A DNA stretch of 33,121 bases from Chlorobiota bacterium (GCA_013153405.1 JAADEM010000085.1:1-33121), one strand, 5' to 3'; shown: positions 16,412 to 24,947, numbered from the stretch's first letter. Made by a program: numbers and translations. The notes: generated by a model from the letters alone, not told the origin.

Positions 16412-16816
16412 TTATTTTTCGTTTAACTGTTCAATGCGTTTTAATAAAACATTCAATCCTTGTTTCATCCCTTTTTCTATTTCGGCAAAAGACATTACCG
16501 TATCAGGCAGGTAGACAAAAGCAACGGCAATATTTAATGATTTGTCGTTCAACTCCCGGATAATCAAATGTTTATTCAGGCGATATGCCTCTTTAATCCG
16601 TCTCTTCAGCAGGTTGCGTTTATTGGCTCTTTTTATTCTTTTTTTCGAAACGGTTATGAGCACCTTGGCAGGAACATTGTCTTCGCCGTCTGTTTTAATG
16701 AGAACAATACGGAACGGATATTTTACAAACGAACTGCCTTCGGCAAAAAGCCGGTTGATTACTTTACGGCTGCACAGCTTCTCTCTTTTAGGAAATGTGG
16801 TATCCGGTGCAGCCAT
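16412..16816 (-). CDS. rnpA: Ribonuclease P protein component
   Basis: This is the protein subunit that supports M1 RNA in trimming the 5' leader from pre-tRNAs. Its 134 residues include the N-terminal [17 protein letters not shown] segment and the conserved basic helix [21 protein letters not shown] (about 78-98), the RNR motif contacting RNase P RNA. It is a low-similarity but correctly ordered Bacteroidota form. A terminator separates it from hemD upstream, so it has its own promoter, and yidD follows after 4 bp. Confidence 0.93.
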   Translation of the reverse strand: MAAPDTTFPKREKLCSRKVINRLFAEGSSFVKYPFRIVLIKTDGEDNVPAKVLITVSKKRIKRANKRNLLKRRIKEAYRLNKHLIIRELNDKSLNIAVAFVYLPDTVMSFAEIEKGMKQGLNVLLKRIEQLNEK

Positions 16817-16838
16817 AGCTTGTTTGATTTGTTATGAT

Positions 16839-16885
16839 AAAAAAATGACTGTCCAAATTTATCTATTTTCAGACAGCCATTTTTA
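16839..16885 (-). terminator. Rho-independent terminator after hemD
   Basis: On the minus strand ATGGCTGTC (complement of 16872-16880) pairs with GACAGTCAT (complement of 16845-16853) through 9 bp including one G-U pair. It is directly followed by a run of seven T (16839-16845). It lies about 20 bp after the hemD stop and before rnpA. Confidence 0.75.
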
Positions 16886-16901
16886 TATATTTTAAAAAAT
16901 A

Positions 16902-17657
16902 TTACTTCTTGTTGTTCTTATTGTATTTTTTAATGAACTGTTCCAAAGCCATCGCCATTGACGGTGCCTGCGGCATCGGTGCCTGAATGTCAAGTCGCAA
17001 ACCTGCTTCTTTTACTGCTTTTGCAGTTGCCGGTCCGAATGATGCAATCTTGGTGTCATTTTGCTTGAAATCGGGGAAATTCTGAAACAAGCTCTTGATT
17101 CCCGACGGACTGAAAAATACCAGAACATCATAGTTTACATCCTTCAGGTCACTCAGGTCGCTGCTTACCGTACGGTAAAGAATCGCCTTGGTGAAATTCA
17201 GCTTGTTCTTGGTCAGCAATGCAGGTATCTCTTGTTTGTGAATATCCGATAATGGAACAAGAAACTTTTCATCCTTATGCTTTTTCAAAACCTCAACAAG
17301 GTCGGCAAAGCGCCCGGTAGAATGAAATATCTTACGTTTCCTGAATACTATATACTTCTGAAGGTAGTATGCAGTAGCTTCCGATATACAAAAATACTTC
17401 ATTGAATCAGGAACGGTAATCCGTAACTCTTCAGCAATTCTGAAGAAATGATCAATGGCCGTACGGCTGGTAAAAATAACAGCGGTGTGATCCAGAATAT
17501 TGATCTTCTGTTTTCTGAACTCTTTTGCCGAAACCCCCTCTACCTGTATAAAAGGGCGAAAATCGATCTTAAGGTTATTTTTCTCAGCTAATTCTGTATA
17601 CGGAGATTTGGGGGTTGTGGGCTTAGGCTGTGACACCAAAATTCTTTTAATCTTCAA
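16902..17657 (-). CDS. hemD: Uroporphyrinogen-III synthase
   Basis: The 251-residue enzyme closes and inverts ring D of hydroxymethylbilane in haem synthesis. The fold's two halves are visible. VIFTSRTAIDHFF (about 59-71) and the second-half VFFSPSGIKSLF (about 184-195) with IASFGPATAKAVKEAGL (about 205-221) are the conserved points of this very divergent family. It is the Bacteroidota form, which lies directly after a DUF4271 gene. That adjacency, 52 bp downstream of DUF4271, supports the call. Confidence 0.85.
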   Translation of the reverse strand: MKIKRILVSQPKPTTPKSPYTELAEKNNLKIDFRPFIQVEGVSAKEFRKQKINILDHTAVIFTSRTAIDHFFRIAEELRITVPDSMKYFCISEATAYYLQKYIVFRKRKIFHSTGRFADLVEVLKKHKDEKFLVPLSDIHKQEIPALLTKNKLNFTKAILYRTVSSDLSDLKDVNYDVLVFFSPSGIKSLFQNFPDFKQNDTKIASFGPATAKAVKEAGLRLDIQAPMPQAPSMAMALEQFIKKYNKNNKK

Positions 17658-17709
17658 CGCTCTATTTTTTAATTCAACAAACCAATTACCTTTCCTAAAA
17701 ATAGACCTC

Positions 17710-18756
17710 CTAACTAAAAAGGATCTTGTATAAGATTACCAACGGTAAAATTTCCAGTGCACAAAAGTACAAAAACATATAAAAAACAGAAAATGTATTT
17801 TGCAAAAATATTCGTGAACCCCTTATTAATTGTAAAATATAAAGGATTATAAACATCATTGCACCTAATTTGATGAGGGCCGGAACAAGCCATACATTAA
17901 CATACGGGATTAAAGCAATTACAGGTAACATAACAATAGCAAAGACCTTACTCAGCAAAGAAGCGTTAAAAAGATACTCTCCTGTTATCTGGCCGGTATC
18001 AAAAACAAAACCTGTGAACCAATACAAAAAACTTTTAGCAAGACTGAATATCAGTATTATAGCCCATAAAAACATTAGCAACGGAAATCCTTTAAGTCCG
18101 AATATGGTCTGATTGTAAAAAGTAAGTGTTTCAAAAATAAAAATACCAGTATTGAAAACAAATAATGCAGACAGAACAAACGACGGTTTGGAGTTTCTTA
18201 TATTTACCGAGAGATACATTTTGTTTGCTGCCTGAGCATAAAAAGCCGCATTGAACAATTCCCTAAGAAACTTAATGACCCAGATTCTCAAAAGTCCTGT
18301 CAGAATAACCGAAATCAGGATTAGCACAGACAACATATCCGAATATGGTTTTAACGGTGAGCTATTATGCCTCTTTATCGGTTCAAAAAATACTGGTTTA
18401 TACTCAGTAAAAACAGTGTCTTTCACATTCTTTACGGAATCTGCAATTACAGAGATAGTATCACTTGTCTTTACAACAGCTGTTTTTTTTAATTGAACTG
18501 AATCCGGCGTAGCTTTTTTATGAAGTGTACTGTCTTTCTTTACTGCATTTATTACCGGTTTTATTTCCAGTTTATCAGCAGTAACAGTATCTTTTACCAC
18601 AGCAATATTCTGAATGGAATCCTTTTTTGAAACTGATGTGTCCCGGGACGAATTTATAACAACGGTTGCAGAACTATCAGTACCCGACACCCTGACTGTA
18701 TCGCCTGATTGATAAAAATAATTAGGACCGTTTGTCATACCAAGAATTTTCTGCAA
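17710..18756 (-). CDS. DUF4271 membrane protein
   Basis: The 348-residue protein is of unknown function, restricted to Bacteroidota and usually next to hemD. Residues 1-135 are a soluble, low-complexity region rich in Ser, Thr, Val, Lys and Asp with no signal peptide. From 141 there are about six to seven membrane segments (near 141-160, 193-214, 222-245, 270-285, 287-309 and 322-345), with the family's conserved NVWLVPALIKLG and IRGSRIFLQNTFSVFYMFLYFCALEILPL near the end. It heads the DUF4271-hemD pair. A role in membrane steps of haem handling has been guessed from position only. Confidence 0.85.
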   Translation of the reverse strand: MQKILGMTNGPNYFYQSGDTVRVSGTDSSATVVINSSRDTSVSKKDSIQNIAVVKDTVTADKLEIKPVINAVKKDSTLHKKATPDSVQLKKTAVVKTSDTISVIADSVKNVKDTVFTEYKPVFFEPIKRHNSSPLKPYSDMLSVLILISVILTGLLRIWVIKFLRELFNAAFYAQAANKMYLSVNIRNSKPSFVLSALFVFNTGIFIFETLTFYNQTIFGLKGFPLLMFLWAIILIFSLAKSFLYWFTGFVFDTGQITGEYLFNASLLSKVFAIVMLPVIALIPYVNVWLVPALIKLGAMMFIILYILQLIRGSRIFLQNTFSVFYMFLYFCALEILPLVILYKILFS

Positions 18757-18788
18757 AGTTATAAAAAAGCACAGAACCCGGAGGTTTA

Positions 18789-19367
18789 TTACAACGCTGC
18801 AATTTTTATGGCATTCTCACTCCATTCAGGAGCATCATCAATTGCTTTAACCACCTCACCGGCATCACTTACAGCCGACCAGATCATGCGATGTTCAGGA
18901 CGCATAAATTTTTCTTCAATCATTTTATCAAGCATCTCAAACAGAGGATCATAAAATCCGAATGAGTTGATTATAATTATCGGCTTTGTAAAAATACCCA
19001 GTTTTTTTTGAGAGACAACATCTATAAGTTCATCAAGAGTACCGGTACTTCCCGGCAGTGCGATAACGGCAGAAACATCTTCAATAAGTTTTGTTTTACG
19101 TTCATACATTGTTTCAACCTGTATCATATTTTTCACACCTTTATGTGCCCATTCAACCTCAACCATGAATTTTGGGATAACACCTGTTATTTCACCATTC
19201 AGCTCAAGCACACGGTTTGCCAGCGCTCCCATCAATCCAACCGCCCCTCCTCCGTAAACAATACCATAATCGTTTTTTACAAGCTCCGTGGCAAGTAATT
19301 CTGCCACCTGCATATATTTTTTATCAATTCTGGTACTCGAAGCACAATAAACACAAACTTTTTTCAT
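18789..19367 (-). CDS. LOG-family phosphoribohydrolase, TIGR00730 type
   Basis: The 192-residue Rossmann-fold enzyme probably releases a nucleobase from a nucleoside 5'-monophosphate; in other phyla this family makes active cytokinins. The start is set at 19367 (MKKVCVYCASS), the family's normal beginning, rather than an ATG 78 bp upstream that lacks similarity. GGGAVGLMG (near 40-48) binds phosphate and LPGSTGTLDELIDVVS (near 103-118) is the catalytic loop. The usual motif is PGGxGTxxE; here the second Gly is Ser, while the catalytic Glu is kept. Confidence 0.88.
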   Translation of the reverse strand: MKKVCVYCASSTRIDKKYMQVAELLATELVKNDYGIVYGGGAVGLMGALANRVLELNGEITGVIPKFMVEVEWAHKGVKNMIQVETMYERKTKLIEDVSAVIALPGSTGTLDELIDVVSQKKLGIFTKPIIIINSFGFYDPLFEMLDKMIEEKFMRPEHRMIWSAVSDAGEVVKAIDDAPEWSENAIKIAAL

Positions 19368-19413
19368 AACTGAATTTAAATTTACCGAAAGCCGGCTATT
19401 GCAAAATATTTTA

Positions 19414-20109
19414 CTAATTCTTTTTAAACGGGATTTGATATTCAAAAGTATATGAAAATCCCAGGTTTACTTTATTATCCCATTTTCCATACCCGGGAAT
19501 AGTATACGGTTCCAGCGCATTATCGGTATGTGAATCAATAAGTATTTTCATTCTAACACTCCATCCCATAAAAAAGTTCTTAAACACTTCCGTTCTCATA
19601 CCAAAAACCATCTCCATCCAATTTGAAGTGACATTTGATTTTCCGAAAGAGCCTATATAATCGCCCCAGTAATCATCAATAACTTTATAATACGGACTTT
19701 CTTGATTTTGTGTTGCAAACCCGTAACGCAAGCCTATTGTGATATTATCGTTATTACCCGGCTCGTCTACATGAAAGAAATTGTAATCCACACCAAGTTT
19801 AAGAGTACCGCCATTAGACTTGTAACGGTATGTATCTTTTTCAACATCCACATTCTCAAAACCTGTCTCACCAACAACAGACCAATCCTGTTTAAAAATA
19901 TAACGACCAACAAACCCAAATCCTATACGTCCGGGTTCAAACGGAATAATAATCAACGGAGCAACATTTACACCTATTGACAGTCCTTCTACAACCTTAT
20001 TCTTTACTGGCTTTTCAGACTCAATTTCAACCGTCTGGCCGTTAGCGGAATAAACAGTAAGAAATAGCAGACTACTTAATATATATTTTAATGTTTTCGA
20101 TATTCTCAT
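19414..20109 (-). CDS. DUF6048 outer-membrane beta-barrel-like protein
   Basis: The 231-residue exported protein of unknown function has an N-terminal signal (ISKTLKYILSSLLFLTVYSANG). Then come alternating beta strands ending in FSYTFEYQIPF, the aromatic-terminated pattern of an outer-membrane barrel. The start at 20109 gives a normal signal peptide; an ATG 21 bp upstream is possible. Its start overlaps the end of the DUF6452 gene by 38 bp, so translation is probably coupled. The DUF6452/DUF6048 pair is a recurring Bacteroidota unit; I recall it often beside rlmD, which is not visible here. Confidence 0.78.
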   Translation of the reverse strand: MRISKTLKYILSSLLFLTVYSANGQTVEIESEKPVKNKVVEGLSIGVNVAPLIIIPFEPGRIGFGFVGRYIFKQDWSVVGETGFENVDVEKDTYRYKSNGGTLKLGVDYNFFHVDEPGNNDNITIGLRYGFATQNQESPYYKVIDDYWGDYIGSFGKSNVTSNWMEMVFGMRTEVFKNFFMGWSVRMKILIDSHTDNALEPYTIPGYGKWDNKVNLGFSYTFEYQIPFKKN

Positions 20110-20539
20110 TGTATCTGATAAACGGATCACTAATAGCTATGGAATCAATAAAACGACCGGTAAACCATACGGTGTCAATATCCGATTCGACAAACATACC
20201 ACAATCGCCCGAAACATGTACCAGGGTTCTTTTGTACGAAAACCATAATGTGTCAAGCAATGTTTTTATTTTTATCTGAAAGGCTGTTGTGTCACTATGC
20301 ATCGAAAGAGGTAAAAAAAGTTTACTGAGCGATGCATCCTCATACAGAAGGCTGTCATTGCCTATACCTTTTATGTCCAAATCGGTAAGGACAGTGTCTG
20401 TGTCTGATGTATGGTAGGATGAGTACAAACCGGCCTGAGCAGCATTCTGATTCGAAAGACAGATATCCCCCATTTCATCACATTTACTGAAAAACAGCAA
20501 AAGCATAATCCCCGACATTATGTAAAATATATTTTTCAT
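20072..20539 (-). CDS. DUF6452 lipoprotein
   Basis: The 155-residue protein of unknown function starts at 20539 (MKNIFYIMSG); an ATG 30 bp upstream adds a charged stretch that would harm the signal. The hydrophobic start ends at FFSKC, a loose lipobox, so it may be a lipoprotein. The body shows short beta strands and three cysteines (CDEMGDICL and DCGMF). It forms a tight overlapping pair with the DUF6048 gene. A -7 box at 20567-20574 lies at a suitable distance. Confidence 0.78.
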   Translation of the reverse strand: MKNIFYIMSGIMLLLFFSKCDEMGDICLSNQNAAQAGLYSSYHTSDTDTVLTDLDIKGIGNDSLLYEDASLSKLFLPLSMHSDTTAFQIKIKTLLDTLWFSYKRTLVHVSGDCGMFVESDIDTVWFTGRFIDSIAISDPFIRYNENIENIKIYIK

Positions 20540-20566
20540 CTTTCCGGCCTGATATCGTGTATATGG

Positions 20567-20574
20567 CAAAAATA
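20567..20574 (-). promoter_or_regulatory. -7 box of the DUF6452-DUF6048 unit
   Basis: The complement reads TATTTTTG, matching TAnnTTTG, and lies 27 bp before the DUF6452 ATG, the same spacing as at hflX. No clear -33 element was found. Confidence 0.45.
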
Positions 20575-20671
20575 CTGGAACATTATTAAAAACACTGGTT
20601 AATACAAATATTTTTTTTTAAAACGATATTATTACTTATTTTTAAAAGACAGATTTATTAACAGAAACAAA

Positions 20672-21106
20672 ATGGAAATTTGGCATTTTCTCGTAGTACT
20701 AGGAATCATTGCATTCATTATTGAAATATTTACAGCAGGGTTCATTGCCGGTTCGGCCGGTATAGGATTTTTATTTGCCGCATTGGGAAGCTGGCTCAAC
20801 ATGGGAGCGTTTTGGATATTGTTAATGTTCTCCCTGGGTGTACTTACTACATTCTTTTTTATCAGGCCGCTGATGTTAAAATATGGACACAAGGAGAAAA
20901 TAAAAACAAACAGGGATGCTCTTTTTGAAAAAACAGGAATAGTAACCGAAGAGATTGATAAAAACAAGAACACCGGCAGAGTGAAGATAGATGGTGACGA
21001 CTGGAAGGCTGTTTCGAAAAATAATGAAATAATAAAACAAGGAACAGCCGTCAGGGTTGTATCCATCGACAGTATAATTTTAATTGTTGAACCCGTAAAT
21101 CAATAA
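20672..21106 (+). CDS. NfeD-family membrane protein
   Basis: The 144-residue short NfeD protein has four membrane segments in residues 5-72 (with IEIFTAGFIAGSAGIGFLFAALGSWLNMG) followed by an OB-fold beta domain (about 85-144: GIVTEEIDKNKNTGRVKIDGDDWKAVS). Short NfeD proteins pair with stomatin/SPFH proteins and take part in membrane microdomain organisation. The next gene, two bases downstream, is exactly that partner. It lacks the protease domain of long NfeD forms. Confidence 0.9.
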   Translation: MEIWHFLVVLGIIAFIIEIFTAGFIAGSAGIGFLFAALGSWLNMGAFWILLMFSLGVLTTFFFIRPLMLKYGHKEKIKTNRDALFEKTGIVTEEIDKNKNTGRVKIDGDDWKAVSKNNEIIKQGTAVRVVSIDSIILIVEPVNQ

Positions 21107-21108
21107 CC

Positions 21109-22092
21109 ATGGAAGGACTTATTTTTATTGCCGGATTTCTGGCCCTGTTCATAATCATTTTTGCTATTTTAGGTTTTAAAATAGTTCAGCAATCTGAGGT
21201 AATGGTAATAGAACGACTCGGAAAATATTCCCGTACACTTACATCAGGAATAAACATCATATGGCCAATAATTGACAGACCACGGGAAATTACCTGGCGG
21301 TACATAATTGAAGGTATGGATGGTGAAAAATATGTTCGATTCAAAAAGAAAACAAAAATAGACCTTCGCGAAACTGTTTACGATTTTCCTAAACAAAATG
21401 TAATTACTAAAGATAATGTCAATGTACAGATAAATGCATTGCTGTATTTCCAGATAATGGATCCTGTAAGGGCTATTTATGAAATAGAAAACCTTCCCGA
21501 TGCCATTGAAAAACTTACCCAGACTACTCTTAGGAATGTTATTGGAGAACTTGAGCTCGACGAATCACTAAGTTCCCGTGATACCATTAATTCAAAACTA
21601 CGCACCATACTTGACGAAGCTACAAATAAGTGGGGTGTAAAAGTAAACCGTGTTGAACTGCAGGATATAAATCCGCCCGAAGACATTAAAGAGGCAATGG
21701 AAAAACAAATGCGCGCCGAACGTGACAGAAGAGCTGCTGTGCTTGAAGCAGAAGGAATGAAAAAAGCCAAAATTCTTGAAGCAGAAGGGATTCGCGAAAG
21801 CCAGATTAAAAAAGCAGAAGGAGAAAAACAGTCGGAGATTCTAAGGGCAGAAGGACAGGCACAGGCAAAAATCAGAATAGCCGAAGCTGAAGCTGAAGCA
21901 ATTAAGTTAATTACACAGGCAATTGAAACGCAGAACGGAGATCCCATAAACTATCTGATAGCTACAAAATATATCTCCACACTTCAGGAAATGGTATCAG
22001 GCCAGGACAACAAAACCGTTTACATTCCTTATGAAGCATCAGGAGTGTTAAGTTCACTGGGAGGCATAAAAGAACTACTTACTCAGAAATAG
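21109..22092 (+). CDS. SPFH/stomatin-like protein, paraslipin type
   Basis: The 327-residue membrane scaffold has one N-terminal membrane helix (about 4-24) and an SPFH/band-7 domain (about 25-190: VIERLGKYSRTLTSGINIIWPIID, QNVITKDNVNVQINALLYFQI, NVIGELELDE). A long Ala/Glu-rich coiled coil (about 195-275) follows, built of repeated EAEG/KKAEGEKQ units, and then a short tail (AIETQNGDPINYLIATKYISTLQEM) typical of the QmcA type. An insertion around residues 65-85 (EGMDGEKYVRFKKKTK) sits before the second strand. It is coupled with NfeD (2-bp gap) and ends before a strong terminator. Confidence 0.93.
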   Translation: MEGLIFIAGFLALFIIIFAILGFKIVQQSEVMVIERLGKYSRTLTSGINIIWPIIDRPREITWRYIIEGMDGEKYVRFKKKTKIDLRETVYDFPKQNVITKDNVNVQINALLYFQIMDPVRAIYEIENLPDAIEKLTQTTLRNVIGELELDESLSSRDTINSKLRTILDEATNKWGVKVNRVELQDINPPEDIKEAMEKQMRAERDRRAAVLEAEGMKKAKILEAEGIRESQIKKAEGEKQSEILRAEGQAQAKIRIAEAEAEAIKLITQAIETQNGDPINYLIATKYISTLQEMVSGQDNKTVYIPYEASGVLSSLGGIKELLTQK

Positions 22093-22148
22093 ACTAAAGA
22101 CATGATATAGCTGCAAAATTTTGGAAAATAATGTCATTTTCATAACAG

Positions 22149-22179
22149 AAAAACCGGAAACAAACACTTCCGGTTTTTT
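22149..22179 (+). terminator. Strong rho-independent terminator after SPFH gene
   Basis: AAAAACCGGAA (22149-22159) and TTCCGGTTTTT (22168-22178) form a perfect 11-bp stem with an 8-base loop ending in a T run. It separates the NfeD/SPFH operon from the ModE-like gene. Confidence 0.88.
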
Positions 22180-22202
22180 GTTGAAGTACCAAAAAGAATT
22201 TA

Positions 22203-22233
22203 TACATTTAAAACATACTTCTGAAATTCAGAA
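22203..22233 (+). promoter_or_regulatory. Possible promoter and operator of ModE-like gene
   Basis: TACATTTA (22203-22210) is one base from the TAnnTTTG -7 box. Directly before the ATG (22234) stands a perfect palindrome TTCTGAA-A-TTCAGAA (22219-22233), which would overlap the 5' end of the transcript and the ribosome-binding zone. It could be an autoregulatory operator. It does not resemble the CGTTAT/ATAACG palindrome at 29378-29408. Confidence 0.4.
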
Positions 22234-22587
22234 ATGACCGAAATAAAAAACAGTACATATAAAGTAAAAGGACGTATATGGATCGAAATAAACAATGAAG
22301 CATTCATTGGTGAAGGAAAAGCTCTGCTGTTAAAAAAAACTGCCGAACTGGGTTCATTACGAAAAGCTGCTGCCGAACTCAATATCTCATACCGCAAAGC
22401 ATGGTATGGAATAAACAAAATGAACAAGAGTGCCGAATCTCCGGTAATCATTTTAAAACACGGCGGCCGTCAGGGAGGAATTGCGGAAATAACACCTTTC
22501 GGAAAAAAGATTCTAAAAAAATTTGAAGCAATCGAAAAAGAATTTACCACATTTTTAAATGATAAAACAAAAGAGCTGAAAAAGTAA
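22234..22587 (+). CDS. ModE-like winged helix-turn-helix regulator
   Basis: The 117-residue DNA-binding protein is equivalent to the N-terminal domain of the molybdate regulator ModE. The helix-turn-helix runs ELGSLRKAAAELNISYRKAWYGINKMN (about 38-64), close to ModE's GSLxAAAxxLGMSYxxAW pattern. The wing ends in KHGGRQGGIAEITPFGKKIL, matching the family's GRGGGGAxLTPxG. It has no C-terminal Mop/TOBE molybdate-binding domains, so it either does not sense the metal itself or uses another partner. It is followed after 24 bp by an ABC ATPase. It may recognise the palindrome before the TonB receptor. Confidence 0.85.
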   Translation: MTEIKNSTYKVKGRIWIEINNEAFIGEGKALLLKKTAELGSLRKAAAELNISYRKAWYGINKMNKSAESPVIILKHGGRQGGIAEITPFGKKILKKFEAIEKEFTTFLNDKTKELKK

Positions 22588-22611
22588 CATTTGAAATGTA
22601 AACCGGTCTGA

Positions 22612-23322
22612 ATGATTGAATTAAAAAACATATACTTTTCATACGACACCAATACTGTTCTCGAAGATTTTTCATTAACAATAAACAACCGGGAAATAAC
22701 ATGTATTCTCGGTAATTCGGGTTGCGGCAAAACCACAATATTGCGTTTAATTGCCGGATTAGAAACCCCGGAAAAAGGTGACATCATTAAAAACGGAATA
22801 CTTTTGTCTGCAAACTCCCGCAATATTGTTCCTCCTGACAAAAGAAATACTGGATTTATATTTCAGGACTTAGCTTTATGGCCACATTTTACAGTATACA
22901 AAAACATAGAGTTCGGACTAAAAGAGAATAAGGTAACTAATGCCCAGGAGAAAGTAATGAATATTATGGAGCATTTCGGAATAAAAAACCTTGCTAAAAA
23001 ATATCCGCATCAGTTATCGGGAGGACAAAAACAGCTTGTAGCCATATCTCGCTCTCTTGTCCTGGAACCTGATATTTTACTGATGGACGAACCATTATCG
23101 AATCTTGATATACACCTGAAAAGAAAAATACTTGAACATATTAAAGCTTTAAAAGATTCATTTAATGTTACCATTGTATACGTTACTCACGATCACAGAG
23201 AAGCTTTTTCCCTGGCTGACAAAATAATTGTACTTAACAACGGTAAAACGGAAGCAGTCGGAAGTGTGGATGAAATTAAAAAATCAGAAAACAATTTTCT
23301 TAAAAGTTTTCTTGAATACTAA
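22612..23322 (+). CDS. Orphan ABC transporter ATP-binding protein
   Basis: The 236-residue ABC cassette resembles the ModC/PotA/Fbp group (FQDLALWPHFTVYKNIEFGL near 81-100). Walker A GNSGCGKTT is near 34-42, signature LSGGQKQLV near 134-142, Walker B ILLMDEPLSNLD near 155-166, and the H-loop His is in VTHDHREAFSLAD. It stops right after the core, without the C-terminal TOBE domain that senses oxyanions in ModC. No permease or binding-protein gene adjoins it. It shares a transcript with the ModE-like gene. Substrate therefore cannot be stated; molybdate or tungstate is favoured only by the neighbour. Confidence 0.88.
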   Translation: MIELKNIYFSYDTNTVLEDFSLTINNREITCILGNSGCGKTTILRLIAGLETPEKGDIIKNGILLSANSRNIVPPDKRNTGFIFQDLALWPHFTVYKNIEFGLKENKVTNAQEKVMNIMEHFGIKNLAKKYPHQLSGGQKQLVAISRSLVLEPDILLMDEPLSNLDIHLKRKILEHIKALKDSFNVTIVYVTHDHREAFSLADKIIVLNNGKTEAVGSVDEIKKSENNFLKSFLEY

Positions 23323-23334
23323 ACATAAAATATT

Positions 23335-23375
23335 CTGGATATTCCAGGCCTAGTCATACCCGCCAGACCGGTCTG
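23335..23375. repeat. Small palindromes between convergent genes
   Basis: The gap between the ABC ATPase and the PH-domain gene holds CTGGA/TCCAG (23335-23347) and the perfect 12-bp palindrome CAGACCGGTCTG (23364-23375). Neither is followed by a T run, so a terminator role is weak; they may be protein-binding sites or remnants. Confidence 0.35.
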
Positions 23376-23465
23376 ATGCGTTACATTTTAGAAAGGAATT
23401 GATAAACCGGGTAGTTTTTTAAAGCTCCTTAGGAACGGGATAAATTTACATAAAAGACTTCTTTT

Positions 23466-24947
23466 TCACATCCATGGTTTGTCTGAACTTTCAATTTTAT
23501 AAAGAAGGTAATTAAAAATATCCCTGGCCTGTTTTTCGTCAATGTAAGGAACATTCAGTTCGTCACCCGATGCGGTATAAATAGTAATTCCGGCTCTTTT
23601 ACGCATTTTCTGAAAAACCGATTGTCTGAATTTTACTCCCTGAATCTTAAACGAAGCCATACGGTAAGTAGAAGTTCCAATCATTCCTTTGGTTATTTGA
23701 ATCAGCACATCGTTAAACCTGAAACTACGTTTTTTTCCTGCAAGATAAAACAAAAAAGCAAGCACAAATTCTACGGCAGTAAACATCCACCACGAAAACA
23801 TAATCAACATCTCAGATGCAAAAACAGATAAAGCTAAAACAGCCAGAGAATAAAAGACAAATCCTCTTATAAAATACACAGGATGAGAATATAACGGCCT
23901 TGTAAACTCAGAACCGGTATCTCTGAAGATTATTGATTCAATTAATTTTAAATGCCATTTCCTGCATGCAGGTATAGCCACGGCCTGTTTTCTTTTTATA
24001 TCGTCAGACGAAGCCTGTTTTAAAACAAGAGTACGAAAATCAAGTAGTTTGCGCAATGGGTTTATATGTTCTTCGAGAAGTTGTATTTTACTAATCGGAA
24101 CATTTATTTCACGCCTGTTAAATAATCCGAATTCAACAATAAAAGTATTTCCGGCATGAGACAGATTAAAATCATAATATCTAAGAAAAACCCTTATGAA
24201 ACTAATCATAACCGATACGAGCACCATGAAAACAAAAAGCCATATCCACAGACTAAAATCAAGCTTTTCAACACTATTCATACCTTCTTTTGCTAACCTT
24301 TTTACCTCCTCGTTGTAAAAATCCTTTATCTGAGTATAAATCCAGTTCACAAAAACAAGTATTAGAAGAAAACTCCTGAAGTGATTCTCGGTAATGCTTA
24401 TTTTGAATAAGTCGGCGGCATTGAGTTTTAAAATTATCCTATCGTCTTCTTTTTTTGGCAGCGGTTCATGTGTTGATTTTTTGTCAGAACTATTTTTAAG
24501 TTCTTTCTCCAGTTCTTTAGCCAAACGATAATTTATAGCTTTTAGCTTAACCTCTGCATTAGCAGCTCCTGCAGTATCAACTTCTAGAGAAACAACACCC
24601 AAAATTTTCTGAATAATATTCTGTTTTATATTAATCGTCTGAATTCTTTCGAGAGGAATTGTAAGCCTGACTTTCCTAAAAAAACCTTTTTGAAGTACAA
24701 ATTCATCATTAACAATGCTGAATTTAAAATAAAGGTAACTTAATACAGCACTCAGTGATACAAGAAATAAAAGAATTATTACTGCCCATATGTAGAGTAC
24801 CGTGTTATCACCATCGCCTTTATGTAAAACAACACCAATAAAGACCGGAAAAAACATACGAATAATCTTACGGAAATTATCACCGAAAAAAAGTATTAAA
24901 CCTGCCGGTGCCTGCCTCTGCGGTTTTGTCCAGTCAGTATTACTCAT
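23466..24947 (-). CDS. PH-domain membrane protein, YdbT-like
   Basis: The 493-residue membrane protein contains three bacterial PH-like (bPH_2, DUF304) domains. The first follows two membrane helices (EFVLQKGFFRKVRLTIPLERIQTINIKQNIIQKILG near 87-122). The second is near 270-330 (EFGLFNRREINVPISKIQLLEEHINPLRKLL). The third is at the C-terminus (GMIGTSTYRMASFKIQGVKFRQSVFQ). Helix pairs separate them. This is the organisation of Bacillus YdbT, which works with the small partner YdbS; the companion gene here overlaps it by 8 bp. YdbS/YdbT have been linked to bacteriocin resistance in Bacillus; function here is unknown. Confidence 0.86.
   Translation of the reverse strand: MSNTDWTKPQRQAPAGLILFFGDNFRKIIRMFFPVFIGVVLHKGDGDNTVLYIWAVIILLFLVSLSAVLSYLYFKFSIVNDEFVLQKGFFRKVRLTIPLERIQTINIKQNIIQKILGVVSLEVDTAGAANAEVKLKAINYRLAKELEKELKNSSDKKSTHEPLPKKEDDRIILKLNAADLFKISITENHFRSFLLILVFVNWIYTQIKDFYNEEVKRLAKEGMNSVEKLDFSLWIWLFVFMVLVSVMISFIRVFLRYYDFNLSHAGNTFIVEFGLFNRREINVPISKIQLLEEHINPLRKLLDFRTLVLKQASSDDIKRKQAVAIPACRKWHLKLIESIIFRDTGSEFTRPLYSHPVYFIRGFVFYSLAVLALSVFASEMLIMFSWWMFTAVEFVLAFLFYLAGKKRSFRFNDVLIQITKGMIGTSTYRMASFKIQGVKFRQSVFQKMRKRAGITIYTASGDELNVPYIDEKQARDIFNYLLYKIESSDKPWM

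Noticed and set aside
21477-21947. 156-codon minus-strand open frame inside the SPFH gene
   Set aside because: It mirrors the Ala/Glu repeat coiled coil and yields a Ser/Ala/Ile-rich low-complexity product.
22612-23322. Naming the ABC ATPase modC
   Set aside because: The C-terminal TOBE domain and the ModA/ModB neighbours are missing, so the neighbour regulator alone does not justify the symbol.
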